Shown here in pieces: positions 1 to 7,081 of a stretch of 8,396 bases of DNA; within the stretch, counting starts at the first letter, position 1; the number at the start of each line of letters is the position of its first letter. The translations under genes were made by a program, and so were the position numbers. Source of the DNA: Proteiniphilum sp. (GTDB taxonomy: Bacteria > Bacteroidota > Bacteroidia > Bacteroidales > Dysgonomonadaceae); assembly GCA_016649795.1 (NCBI GenBank), contig JAENWZ010000084.1, positions 1-8,396 of the forward strand, given 5' to 3'. The notes beneath the pieces were generated by a model. The model had not been told where the DNA came from, did no database searches, and saw nothing but the letters and a program-made list of their open reading frames with translations.

Positions 1-1032
1 ACTATCGACGATGACACACACGATTATTTTATCGAAAAAGGAATGGAGATGGGAGCAAACATCATCTGTGAGAAGCCTATGGCCATCGATGAGAAGAAAA
101 TTCAAACCATCATCGATGCAGAGAAAAGAACCGGGAAAGAGTGCAGGGTAACATTTAATTACCGCTACTCGCCCCATCGTGCAAAAATGTGGGAGATACT
201 CCGTTCCGGGGAGATTGGTGAACCCACCTCTGTCGATTTCCACTGGTACCTCGATACATCTCACGGGGCGGACTATTTCAGAAGATGGCACAGACTGGTG
301 GAGAAGGGTGGTTCCCTCTGGGTACACAAAGCAAGTCACCATTTCGATCTGCTGAACTGGTGGATTCAGAGTGATCCCGAAAGTGTCTATGCTCTGGGTG
401 ATCTGGAGTTTTACGGAAAGAACGGACCTTACAGGTCTGATAACTGCAGGAACTGCCCTCACAAAAAGGAATGCAACTTCTATTTCGACATCACAAGAAA
501 CGAAACACTCAAACGATTGTATGTTGATAATGAAAAATATGACGGTTATCACCGTGATGGCTGCGTATTCAGTAATGATGTGAACATCTATGATAAGATG
601 GCGGCCACCATAAAATACAGGAATGGCGTCCAGGTAGCCTACTCATTGACCGCCTATTCCCCTTACGAGGGTTATAGAATAGCCTTCAACGGCACCAAAG
701 GGAGGATGGATGCATGGATCCAGGAATCAAAATCCACCAGCGATGCAAACTATGACGAGATCGTTGTCTTCAAAAATTTCGGGAAGAGAGAATATATTCA
801 GATACCACAGGGTGCCGGACACGGAGGAGGCGATAAACTGCTGAAAGATCAGATCTTCATTCTTCATACGGCCGACCCGCTGCAGCAGGCTGCCGGCGTG
901 AGAGACGGCGCATTGGCCTGCCTCGTGGGTATTGCCGCAAGAAAGAGCATCGCCTCGAAAGAACCGGTGATGATCAAAGATCTGACAACCATTCAACCCC
1001 TGGAGACGAAAGCGTACAGAAAAATATTGTAA
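1..1032 (+). CDS. Gfo/Idh/MocA-family NAD(P)-dependent oxidoreductase, 5'-truncated
   Basis: The reading frame is open from base 1, and the residues before the first ATG (base 43) fit the family (a TIDDDTHDYF stretch, then the conserved CEKPMA), so that ATG is internal and the N-terminal Rossmann GxGxxG segment lies off the window. 343 codons are visible. The EKP lysine is visible residue 25. The usual GGGxLxDxGxHxxD segment appears as GGSLWVHKASHHFD (residues 103-116), so the canonical Asp is His109 while the His (113) and final Asp are kept. A CxxCx5C cluster (residues 149, 152, 158) plus Cys188 could bind a metal. GHGGGD lies near the C-terminus. The family oxidises or reduces sugars, inositols or their acids with NAD(P); the substrate cannot be read here. 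The gene converges on the GH3 gene across 45 nt with no clear terminator. Family call is firm; substrate unknown. Confidence 0.9.
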   Translation, partial: TIDDDTHDYFIEKGMEMGANIICEKPMAIDEKKIQTIIDAEKRTGKECRVTFNYRYSPHRAKMWEILRSGEIGEPTSVDFHWYLDTSHGADYFRRWHRLVEKGGSLWVHKASHHFDLLNWWIQSDPESVYALGDLEFYGKNGPYRSDNCRNCPHKKECNFYFDITRNETLKRLYVDNEKYDGYHRDGCVFSNDVNIYDKMAATIKYRNGVQVAYSLTAYSPYEGYRIAFNGTKGRMDAWIQESKSTSDANYDEIVVFKNFGKREYIQIPQGAGHGGGDKLLKDQIFILHTADPLQQAAGVRDGALACLVGIAARKSIASKEPVMIKDLTTIQPLETKAYRKIL

Positions 1033-1077
1033 AGAGGAGAGAGCAACAAACGTGGGTAGCTGATACAGGTGACGGGG

Positions 1078-3687
1078 TTAGTTGGTAATCACCAGCCCTG
1101 AGACCTGTAAATCCTTATCCATTGAACTGCTCCCCACCAAAATCTCGTAATTCCCGGGTGTGACACTTACACTTTGGGTTGCTTCGTTCCACCACTCCAG
1201 CTCTTTCTCACCCAGCTCAAAAGTGACCTCTGCCGTTTTTCCGACAGGGATGAACAACCGTTTGAACGAACGTAGTGTCTTAAGGGGTCCAGCAGCATCA
1301 CCCACCTTTCTCAGGTAGAGCTGTACCACCTCATCACCATCGCGTTTACCACTGTTGGTCACCGGAACAGTCAGCTTCACACTTTGTCCCGCAGCAACAC
1401 GCTCTTTATCCAAAACCGGTTTGCCATAGTGAAAAGTGGTGTAGCTGAGCCCATAGCCGAACGGGAAGAGAGGCTCCAGCTTCATATATCGATAGGTACG
1501 CCCCTGCATGCTGTAATCCTCGAAATCGGGCAGCTGTGAGAGGTCACGATAGAAGGTAACCGGTAAACGTCCGGCGGGATTGTAATCACCAAACAGCACC
1601 TCAGCGACGGCAGTACCACCCTCCTGTCCCGGATACCATGCCTGAAGAATGGCTTCACACATCTCCGACTCCGGCACCAGTGCGACAGGGGAACCGGAAC
1701 AGTTCACCATCACGATCTTCTTGCCGGCACGGTGAAGGGCTGTGATCAGTTCACGTTGCACGGCAGGAAGTTCAATATCTGTGCGGTCACCACCCCTGAA
1801 CCCGGGCAGATCGACTCCCATCTCCTCCCCTTCGAGAGAGGGAGAGATACCACCCACGAAGATCACCACATCGGTATCTTTCACTCTCTCCACCGATTTT
1901 CTGATATCTACATCATCCTTGAAACCCAGGTCGAAATTGAGCCGCGCCTCGTTCGTGAGTGGCTCATAGGCTATTTCCAGGTCATACCCCCTTCCAGCCT
2001 CCACAGCCATCGTATGTGACACCTTGCGGGTACCGTGCCTGTTGGTGAAAGAGGCCACCTCTTCCCCATCAACCTTTAGCTTTACAATGCCGGAGCAGTT
2101 AAAATCAAACAATATCTCACCCGATTTCTCAGGGGTTAATACACTTGTATAGGCAGCAGAGAACCCTGTCAGGTTGACACCGGGGGCAAAAACAGTTGCT
2201 CCACCTGCAGAGAAACGGAAAGGTGTGTTTATCTGTACTGTTGCTGCCGGAGCACCTTCCTGTTGGGTATTGTTCCAGTAACGCCCACTGAAGCCGGCTC
2301 CTCCGGGCGACTGGCACTGGTTGAAAACACTCCTGATCACGGTACGTTCAGCCCATGATGATCCCTGCTCGTATATCAAGCGGTCGTCGGGGCCAATGGC
2401 TGCCTCTAATCCCTGAAGAATGGTCACCGTACGACGGGGGGTACCATTGTAGTTGCCCCACTGCATCACAGAGTCGTTGGCATTGGGACCCATCACAGCG
2501 ATGGTGAGTCCACCTCTCTTCAGTGGCAGAAAGTCATTTTTGTTCTGCAGCAGCGTCATCGACCGGCGGGCCATGTCGAGGGCAAGCGAGTCGTGCCTGG
2601 CCGAGGCCACGACGGAGTGGGGTATCTGTGTCCAGGAGACCTTCGCCGGATCATCCATCTCACCCAGTGCAAAACGGGCCTTCATCAACCGCCTGACAGA
2701 GACATCAATATCCGACTCATCGATCAGACCTTTCTCCACACTCTCCAGCAGTGCCTTATAGCTTGAACCACAATCCAGGTCGGTACCGCTTAGTACTGCA
2801 GCAGCAGAAGCCTCAGCGGCATCGGCATGGGTCAGGTGTCCATGATTCATATAAAAATCAGCGACCGCACCGCAATCGGCCACTACCACCCCCTCATAAC
2901 CCCACTCATCACGGAGTATCTGCATCAGCAGCCGGTCGCTTCCGCAACAGGGTTCACCCTCAAACCGATTGTAAGCACACATCACCTGTTGTACTTTCCC
3001 CTCTTTGACCAATGCTTTAAATGCCGGAAGATAGGTTTCCTGCAGATCACGCGGGTCGATATTCTCCGCGTTGAAGGAGTGTCGGTTCCACTCAGGTCCG
3101 GAATGCACAGCGAAGTGCTTGGCACAGGCGTGCAGCTTATCATATTTTTGATCATCGGAACCCTGCAGCCCCTTCACCACCATCAAGCCCATGCGGGAAG
3201 TGAGATAAGGATCCTCCCCATAGGTCTCTATTCCCCTGCCCCAGCGCGGGTCACGTAACAGGTTCACAGTGGGTGTCCAGACGGTGAGCCCCTGATACCG
3301 TTCGTAACTTCCCTGTGAAACGTAGAAAGCATTCTTGGCTCGTGCTTCGTCTGAGACAGACTCAAAAACATGAAAGAGTGCTTCCTTATCGAACGAGGCG
3401 GCCATACCGATAGGTTGAGGATAGACAGTAGCCAGTCCCGATCGCCCCACTCCATGCAAGGCTTCGTTCCACCAGTTGTATTGCTTTATACCCAACCGTT
3501 CCACAGGAAGAGATGCATCCTGCATCAGTTGCACCTTCTCCTCGAGGGTGAACCTTTTCACCAGATCTTCCGCCCTTTTTTCAGGGGAGAGTGAACTGTT
3601 TGTGTAGGAAGTGTTACAACCGGCCAAAACCACCAGTAAGAGAGTGAGCAGGAAAAAGTGTTGTTTTGCAATCATGGTTGATATCAT
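1078..3687 (-). CDS. Glycoside hydrolase family 3 lipoprotein with PA14 insert (beta-xylosidase/beta-glucosidase type)
   Basis: 869 aa. The N-terminus has a lysine, a hydrophobic stretch (about residues 11-22) and lipobox LAGC, with Cys24 as lipidation site. No acidic run follows the Cys, so a periplasm-facing anchor is more likely than surface export (inference). GH3 N-terminal domain about 35-345: YNWWNEALHGV (70-80), DPRWGRGIETYGEDP (146-160), KHF (190-192) and VVADCGA (268-274), with Asp271 as probable nucleophile. The C-terminal GH3 domain (about 375-755) is interrupted by a PA14-like beta domain (about 463-590). The segment SLEGEEM (617-623) probably supplies the acid/base Glu. A fibronectin-III-like domain with DEVVQLYL ends the protein (about 765-860). 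The NWWNEALHGV clade includes many beta-xylosidases, but beta-glucosidase or arabinosidase activity is possible. A second Met at residue 5 (base 3675) is an equally workable start. Neither start has a clear ribosome binding site. It is divergent from the LacI-type gene. Confidence 0.93.
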   Translation of the reverse strand: MISTMIAKQHFFLLTLLLVVLAGCNTSYTNSSLSPEKRAEDLVKRFTLEEKVQLMQDASLPVERLGIKQYNWWNEALHGVGRSGLATVYPQPIGMAASFDKEALFHVFESVSDEARAKNAFYVSQGSYERYQGLTVWTPTVNLLRDPRWGRGIETYGEDPYLTSRMGLMVVKGLQGSDDQKYDKLHACAKHFAVHSGPEWNRHSFNAENIDPRDLQETYLPAFKALVKEGKVQQVMCAYNRFEGEPCCGSDRLLMQILRDEWGYEGVVVADCGAVADFYMNHGHLTHADAAEASAAAVLSGTDLDCGSSYKALLESVEKGLIDESDIDVSVRRLMKARFALGEMDDPAKVSWTQIPHSVVASARHDSLALDMARRSMTLLQNKNDFLPLKRGGLTIAVMGPNANDSVMQWGNYNGTPRRTVTILQGLEAAIGPDDRLIYEQGSSWAERTVIRSVFNQCQSPGGAGFSGRYWNNTQQEGAPAATVQINTPFRFSAGGATVFAPGVNLTGFSAAYTSVLTPEKSGEILFDFNCSGIVKLKVDGEEVASFTNRHGTRKVSHTMAVEAGRGYDLEIAYEPLTNEARLNFDLGFKDDVDIRKSVERVKDTDVVIFVGGISPSLEGEEMGVDLPGFRGGDRTDIELPAVQRELITALHRAGKKIVMVNCSGSPVALVPESEMCEAILQAWYPGQEGGTAVAEVLFGDYNPAGRLPVTFYRDLSQLPDFEDYSMQGRTYRYMKLEPLFPFGYGLSYTTFHYGKPVLDKERVAAGQSVKLTVPVTNSGKRDGDEVVQLYLRKVGDAAGPLKTLRSFKRLFIPVGKTAEVTFELGEKELEWWNEATQSVSVTPGNYEILVGSSSMDKDLQVSGLVITN

Positions 3688-3934
3688 TTATCTGTTTATC
3701 ATTATCTAAGTCTGTAATTCTCTATGAAAGAATCGTGTTACCTTGAAATAGAATATAAAAATAGATTAAAAAATGAATATATAAAAGAAAGAATGATTTT
3801 GATCTGCATTCATAGGCGAAAAACGATTATTGAGCGTGCATTCTCATATGCTTATCTTACTTAAAAAAACGTGATGTTGAAAATCTATGGAAGAAACAGC
3901 TAATAAAAAATATGTGCACTGAACAGGTTTTTTA

Positions 3935-3964
3935 TTGGTAAACAAAAAATAAGTTGTAATTTAG
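3935..3964 (+). promoter_or_regulatory. Probable promoter of the LacI-type regulator
   Basis: TTG at 3935-3937 (-33-like) and TAATTTAG at 3957-3964 (one mismatch to the Bacteroidota -7 consensus TAnnTTTG) are separated by 19 nt, the usual spacing for this promoter class. Transcription would start near 3970, inside the adjacent palindrome, about 40 nt before the regulator's ATG. Assigned by consensus only. Confidence 0.45.
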
Positions 3965-3975
3965 TGCTCGAGCAC
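3964..3975. promoter_or_regulatory. Perfect 12-bp palindromic operator, likely autoregulatory
   Basis: GTGCTCGAGCAC is its own reverse complement and has a central CpG, a hallmark of LacI-family operators, where the hinge helices insert. It begins at the last base of the inferred -7 box and covers the inferred start site, 33 nt before the regulator's ATG. The left half recurs upstream of kduI. Binding by the neighbouring LacI-type protein is inferred. Confidence 0.65.
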
Positions 3976-4008
3976 AGTTGTATAAAAATTAATATTAACT
4001 TTTCATTC

Positions 4009-5079
4009 ATGCACAAGAAAATCCGGATAATAGATATTGCAAAGATGGCCGGTGTTTCAAAGGGAACAGTAGACAGGGTGATGCATAACCGCGGGAACGT
4101 ATCGGATTCAGCCCGTATAGCCATTGAAAAGGTGCTGGAAAAGGTGAATTACAAGCCTAATATCCATGTCTCCGCGATATCGTTAAAAAGTAGATACAAG
4201 ATTATCGTTACCACACCGGAAGTGTCGCCCGGTGCTTATTGGGAAAGTATTCACAACGGTATCCGGCACGCACTGGAGGAATATGAAAATGTCAGGGTGG
4301 AACTTCAGGTTTTTACCTACAACCAGTACGATGTATACTCTTGCCGGGAGACATATGAGAAGATTGCCGCTTTCGAAATGGATGCCCTGATTATTGGACC
4401 GACCTTTAACGAGGAGACAGTCAACCTGTGCAAAAAAATGGATGAGAGAGAGATTCCCTACATCTTTGTGGATTCAGCCATAGAGGACACTTCTCCTTTG
4501 GCGTTCTTCTCTGCCGATCACTATGTTTGCGGGTACATGATGGCCAAACTGATCACCTCCATTATTCCCGATCATGCAAATATCGCCATCTTTCAGGCGG
4601 TAAGAACAGGGGACAGAAGCGCCAACTCAACCATTCTCAGAAAAAAGGGATTTACCGACTATCTTGAAAAAAACAGATGCACCAACCTTATCCTGAGTAT
4701 CCCTTTTTCCGTTACGGCGCCTGAAGACAACGAGATGTATCTGTCTCGTTTATTCCGCAGTCAAAGGGATATTCCGGCCATTGTGGTATTAAATTCCCGG
4801 GGTTATTTTATCGCAAATTACCTTGCAACCAATCATATCAAAGGAGTGAAGATGGTCTGTATGGACCTGACGACGGCAAATATTAAAGCGCTCAAAAAAG
4901 GTCAGATCGATTACCTTATAGGGCAGGAGCCTGAATATCAAGGGTTCTATGCAATGAAGACGTTACTTGAGTACTTGATTTTCAAAAAGACAGTAACAAA
5001 GAAGAACTATGTTCAACTGGATATTTTAACAAGAGAAAACATAGATTTTTATAAAAACTTCAACAATATCATGTATTAG
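4009..5079 (+). CDS. LacI-family transcriptional regulator, probable repressor of the kdu operon
   Basis: 356 aa from ATG 4009. A GTG in frame at 3964 would add 15 residues but lies inside the palindromic operator, and the helix-turn-helix begins at once after the ATG, so 4009 is preferred. The DNA-binding domain is residues 5-51: DIAKMAGVS (9-17), recognition helix KGTVDRVMHN (18-27) and YKPN (48-51). The hinge has Ile57 where E. coli LacI has Leu56. Residues about 62-350 form a periplasmic-binding-protein-like effector domain, with sugar-binding-type segments such as FVDS and SADHYVCGYMMAKL. LacI-family proteins usually repress until a sugar or sugar acid binds. Position before kduI and shared operators suggest control of uronate use, analogous to the LacI-type KdgR of Bacilli. 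The inducer (for example KDG) is a guess. There is no obvious ribosome binding site. Confidence 0.88.
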   Translation: MHKKIRIIDIAKMAGVSKGTVDRVMHNRGNVSDSARIAIEKVLEKVNYKPNIHVSAISLKSRYKIIVTTPEVSPGAYWESIHNGIRHALEEYENVRVELQVFTYNQYDVYSCRETYEKIAAFEMDALIIGPTFNEETVNLCKKMDEREIPYIFVDSAIEDTSPLAFFSADHYVCGYMMAKLITSIIPDHANIAIFQAVRTGDRSANSTILRKKGFTDYLEKNRCTNLILSIPFSVTAPEDNEMYLSRLFRSQRDIPAIVVLNSRGYFIANYLATNHIKGVKMVCMDLTTANIKALKKGQIDYLIGQEPEYQGFYAMKTLLEYLIFKKTVTKKNYVQLDILTRENIDFYKNFNNIMY

Positions 5080-5221
5080 CTTATCACTACCATACCTGAA
5101 CAGTCGAAGGGATTGGAAACTGCCATTATTGAAGTAAATTCGTCAGAATGAATCTGTTCAATTAATTTCTTGAGAATGCAATAATTAACAAACTTTTGAC
5201 AAATTACCTGAACGAAACGGA

Positions 5222-5237
5222 TTGTGCTCGTTCACAA
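5222..5237. promoter_or_regulatory. Second LacI-type operator, upstream of kduI
   Basis: TTGTGCTCGTTCACAA is an imperfect palindrome. Its core GTGCTCGTTCAC matches the perfect palindrome before the regulator at 10 of 12 positions and keeps the central CpG; the two changes are in the right half. It covers the place where a -33 element would sit for the -7 box at 5253, so bound repressor would block polymerase. A partial half-site, TTAGTGCT (5246-5253), shares eight bases with the first operator's left side. Confidence 0.6.
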
Positions 5238-5252
5238 CTAAAAAATTAGTGC

Positions 5253-5260
5253 TATATTTG
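5253..5260 (+). promoter_or_regulatory. Probable -7 box of the kdu operon promoter
   Basis: TATATTTG is an exact match to the Bacteroidota -7 consensus TAnnTTTG. No good TTTG lies 19-21 nt upstream (the bases there belong to the operator), so the promoter may be weak or depend on an activator. The start site would be near 5266, giving a leader of about 150 nt before the kduI ATG. Confidence 0.55.
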
Positions 5261-5369
5261 CATGCAGGAAAGGGTACCTCATTCGCAGTTAATCAATTAA
5301 TTTTTGCACTGCTATTTTCTGAATTTGCATTTTTTTTTAAATGTATGTTGTAAATAAGTTGAAAACCCA

Positions 5370-5385
5370 TCGGACAAATGTCTGA
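5370..5385 (+). promoter_or_regulatory. Small hairpin in the kduI leader
   Basis: TCGGAC and GTCTGA pair as a 6-bp stem with one G-U wobble and a 4-nt loop (AAAT), ending 15 nt before the kduI ribosome binding site. It is weak and has no T-run, so it is not a terminator. A role in translation or mRNA stability is speculative. Confidence 0.25.
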
Positions 5386-5400
5386 CGATATTTTAATTTG

Positions 5401-5406
5401 AGAGGA
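5401..5406 (+). promoter_or_regulatory. Ribosome binding site of kduI
   Basis: AGAGGA lies 9 nt before ATG 5416. It decides the start: an in-frame TTG at 5398 would place this purine motif inside the coding region, and the protein from 5416 has the normal KduI N-terminus and length. Confidence 0.6.
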
Positions 5407-5415
5407 AAAAAGTAT

Positions 5416-6258
5416 ATGAAAACAAATTATCAATTACGCTATGCTGCGCATCCGGAAGATGCCAAATCTTACGACACAAAACGATTACGCAATGATTTCC
5501 TTATTGAAAAAGTATTCAGCAGGGACGAGGTGAATATGGTATACTCCATGTACGACCGTATGATTGTGGGAGGAGCGATGCCCGTGAATGAGTCGCTCCG
5601 GCTGGAAGCAATTGACCCGTTGAAACAGCCCATTTTCCTGCGTAACCGCGAGCTGGGGATCTTCAACGTTGGAGGTAAAGGAAAGGTTAAGGTGGGAGAA
5701 ACTGTTTTTGAACTCAATTACAAAGAAGCCCTCTATATAGGATCAGGCGACCGTGAAGTCAATTTTGAAAGTGATGATGCTGCGCAACCGGCAAAATTCT
5801 ACTTCAATTCAGCCAATGCACATCGCAACTATCCCGATAAAAAAGTGACCAAAACCGATGCCATTGTCGCAGAGATGGGTTCTCTGGAGACTTCCAATCA
5901 CAGGTACATCAATAAGATGATCGTGAACCAGGTACTTCCAACCTGCCAGTTGCAGATGGGAATGACCGAGCTGGCAGCAGGCAGCGTTTGGAATACCATG
6001 CCGGCGCATGTGCACTCCCGCAGGATGGAGGCATACTTCTATTTCGAGGTGCCCGAAGATCAGGCAGTCTGTCACTTCATGGGTGAGGTGGATGAAACAC
6101 GCCACATCTGGATGAAAGGCGACCAGGCCGTACTCTCTCCCGAATGGTCCATACACTCAGCTGCTGCCACGAGCAACTACACCTTTATCTGGGGCATGGC
6201 AGGGGAAAACCTCGATTATGGTGATCAGGATTTTTCAAAAATAGTCGATTTACAATAA
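5416..6258 (+). CDS. kduI: 5-dehydro-4-deoxy-D-glucuronate isomerase
   Basis: 280 aa, essentially the usual KduI length. The cytoplasmic enzyme (EC 5.3.1.17) converts 4-deoxy-L-threo-5-hexosulose uronate, formed from unsaturated uronic acids of pectin or glycosaminoglycan breakdown, to 2,5-diketo-3-deoxygluconate. It is a two-cupin, zinc-dependent fold. The metal ligands are visible as HVHSRRME (His198, His200, Glu205) and SPEWSIHS (His247), matching the E. coli ligands with a uniform shift of two residues. The N-terminal half carries the family stretches YSMYDRMIVGGAMPV (43-57) and FLRNRELGIFNVGG (74-87). It is the first gene of the operon, with kduD starting 13 nt after its stop and a LacI-type operator and -7 box upstream. 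No truncation or missing ligand was seen. Confidence 0.97.
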   Translation: MKTNYQLRYAAHPEDAKSYDTKRLRNDFLIEKVFSRDEVNMVYSMYDRMIVGGAMPVNESLRLEAIDPLKQPIFLRNRELGIFNVGGKGKVKVGETVFELNYKEALYIGSGDREVNFESDDAAQPAKFYFNSANAHRNYPDKKVTKTDAIVAEMGSLETSNHRYINKMIVNQVLPTCQLQMGMTELAAGSVWNTMPAHVHSRRMEAYFYFEVPEDQAVCHFMGEVDETRHIWMKGDQAVLSPEWSIHSAAATSNYTFIWGMAGENLDYGDQDFSKIVDLQ

Positions 6259-6271
6259 AAGAAGATATAAG

Positions 6272-7063
6272 ATGGTTAATTTCTCGTTAGAAGGAAGAGT
6301 AGCACTTGTTACAGGAGCATCATACGGCATTGGTTTTGCCATGGCCACAGCGCTGGCCGAAGCAGGTGCAACAATCGTGTTCAATGATATCAAACAGGAG
6401 CTGGTTGACAAAGGCCTTGCCAACTACAGGGAGATAGGGATAAAAGCACATGGTTACGTCTGTGATGTAACCAACGAAGATCAGGTGAATGCCTTCGTTG
6501 CGCAGGTGACGGAGGAGGTGGGTGTGATAGATATCCTGGTGAACAATGCGGGTATCATCAAGCGTATACCCATGCATGAGATGACTGCTGCGGAGTTCCG
6601 CCAGGTGATCGATATCGACCTGAATGGTCCTTTTATCGTCTCCAAAGCGGTCATCCCGCACATGATCAAAAAAGGACATGGCAAGATCATCAATATCTGC
6701 TCCATGATGAGTGAGCTGGGACGTGAGACCGTTTCTGCCTACGCAGCAGCCAAGGGGGGATTAAAGATGCTGACAAAAAACATCTGCTCCGAATATGGTG
6801 AGTACAACATTCAGTGTAACGGCCTCGGACCGGGATATATAGCCACTCCCCAAACCGCTCCCCTCAGGGAGACACAAGCCGATGGTTCCCCGCATCCGTT
6901 CGACTCCTTTATCATTGCCAAAACGCCGGCAACACGTTGGGGAACACCCGAGGACCTTAAGGGACCGGCCGTTTTTCTTGCTTCGGATGCCTCTAACTTC
7001 GTGAATGGACATATCCTCTACGTAGATGGCGGTATTTTGGCTTATATAGGTAAACAACCCTGA
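6272..7063 (+). CDS. kduD: 2-dehydro-3-deoxy-D-gluconate 5-dehydrogenase (short-chain dehydrogenase)
   Basis: 263 aa, classical short-chain dehydrogenase size. It has the cofactor motif TGASYGIG (14-21), Asp39 after the second strand (NDI), which favours NAD(H), NNAG (91-94), the active-site Asn118 and catalytic Ser144, Tyr157 and Lys161 (YAAAK). In the pathway it reduces 2,5-diketo-3-deoxygluconate made by KduI to 2-keto-3-deoxygluconate (EC 1.1.1.127). By sequence alone it could be called gluconate 5-dehydrogenase, a close relative; the position directly after kduI and before kdgK settles the call. The start follows the kduI stop by 13 nt with a purine-rich AAGAAGA before it, and the next gene begins 18 nt after its stop. 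Confidence 0.94.
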   Translation: MVNFSLEGRVALVTGASYGIGFAMATALAEAGATIVFNDIKQELVDKGLANYREIGIKAHGYVCDVTNEDQVNAFVAQVTEEVGVIDILVNNAGIIKRIPMHEMTAAEFRQVIDIDLNGPFIVSKAVIPHMIKKGHGKIINICSMMSELGRETVSAYAAAKGGLKMLTKNICSEYGEYNIQCNGLGPGYIATPQTAPLRETQADGSPHPFDSFIIAKTPATRWGTPEDLKGPAVFLASDASNFVNGHILYVDGGILAYIGKQP

Positions 7064-7081
7064 TAAATAATTTTTAATCGT

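Larger units (their letters stand above)
3688..4008. other. AT-rich divergent intergenic region between GH3 and the LacI-type gene
   Basis: 321 nt of AT-rich non-coding sequence. The right third holds a plausible promoter and palindromic operator for the regulator, listed separately. On the minus strand I find no exact TAnnTTTG box for the GH3 gene, so its promoter is not located. No tRNA, small ORF with a convincing start, or stem-plus-T-run terminator was seen. A TGCATTC motif occurs twice (near 3805 and 3837), but its meaning is unclear. Confidence 0.6.
5080..5415. other. Intergenic region and leader upstream of kduI
   Basis: 336 nt, AT-rich. From left to right: no convincing terminator after the regulator; a 7-bp inverted repeat TGAACGA/TCGTTCA (5209-5215 and 5228-5234), the right arm of which is in the operator; the operator itself; a -7 box; an 8-bp palindrome TGCATGCA (5259-5266) at the likely start site; a leader of about 150 nt with a nine-T run (5330-5338) flanked by CATTT/AAATG; a small hairpin near 5370; and the kduI ribosome binding site. 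I recognise no known riboswitch. Confidence 0.6.

Noticed and set aside
1033..1077. Bidirectional terminator between the convergent oxidoreductase and GH3 genes
   Set aside because: No stem of useful length followed by a T-run was found on either strand in these 45 nt.
1732..3594. Plus-strand open frames across the GH3 gene
   Set aside because: They are antisense shadows of a full-length, motif-complete GH3 coding sequence and have no recognisable domains or start signals.
3919..5103. Repeated CTGAACAG (3919-3926 and 5096-5103) as an operator pair
   Set aside because: Only eight bases, not palindromic, and the second copy lies just after the regulator's stop rather than near a promoter element.
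3837..5180. Shared 10-mer TGAGAATGCA (minus strand 3846-3837, plus strand 5171-5180) as a second regulatory motif
   Set aside because: The match does not extend further, and with two AT-rich gaps of over 300 nt compared on both strands a 10-base match is not unlikely by chance.
5328..5343. CATTT/AAATG with nine T as an intrinsic terminator or attenuator
   Set aside because: The stem is five A-T-rich pairs with a T-only loop and no GC-rich arm; too weak for a terminator.
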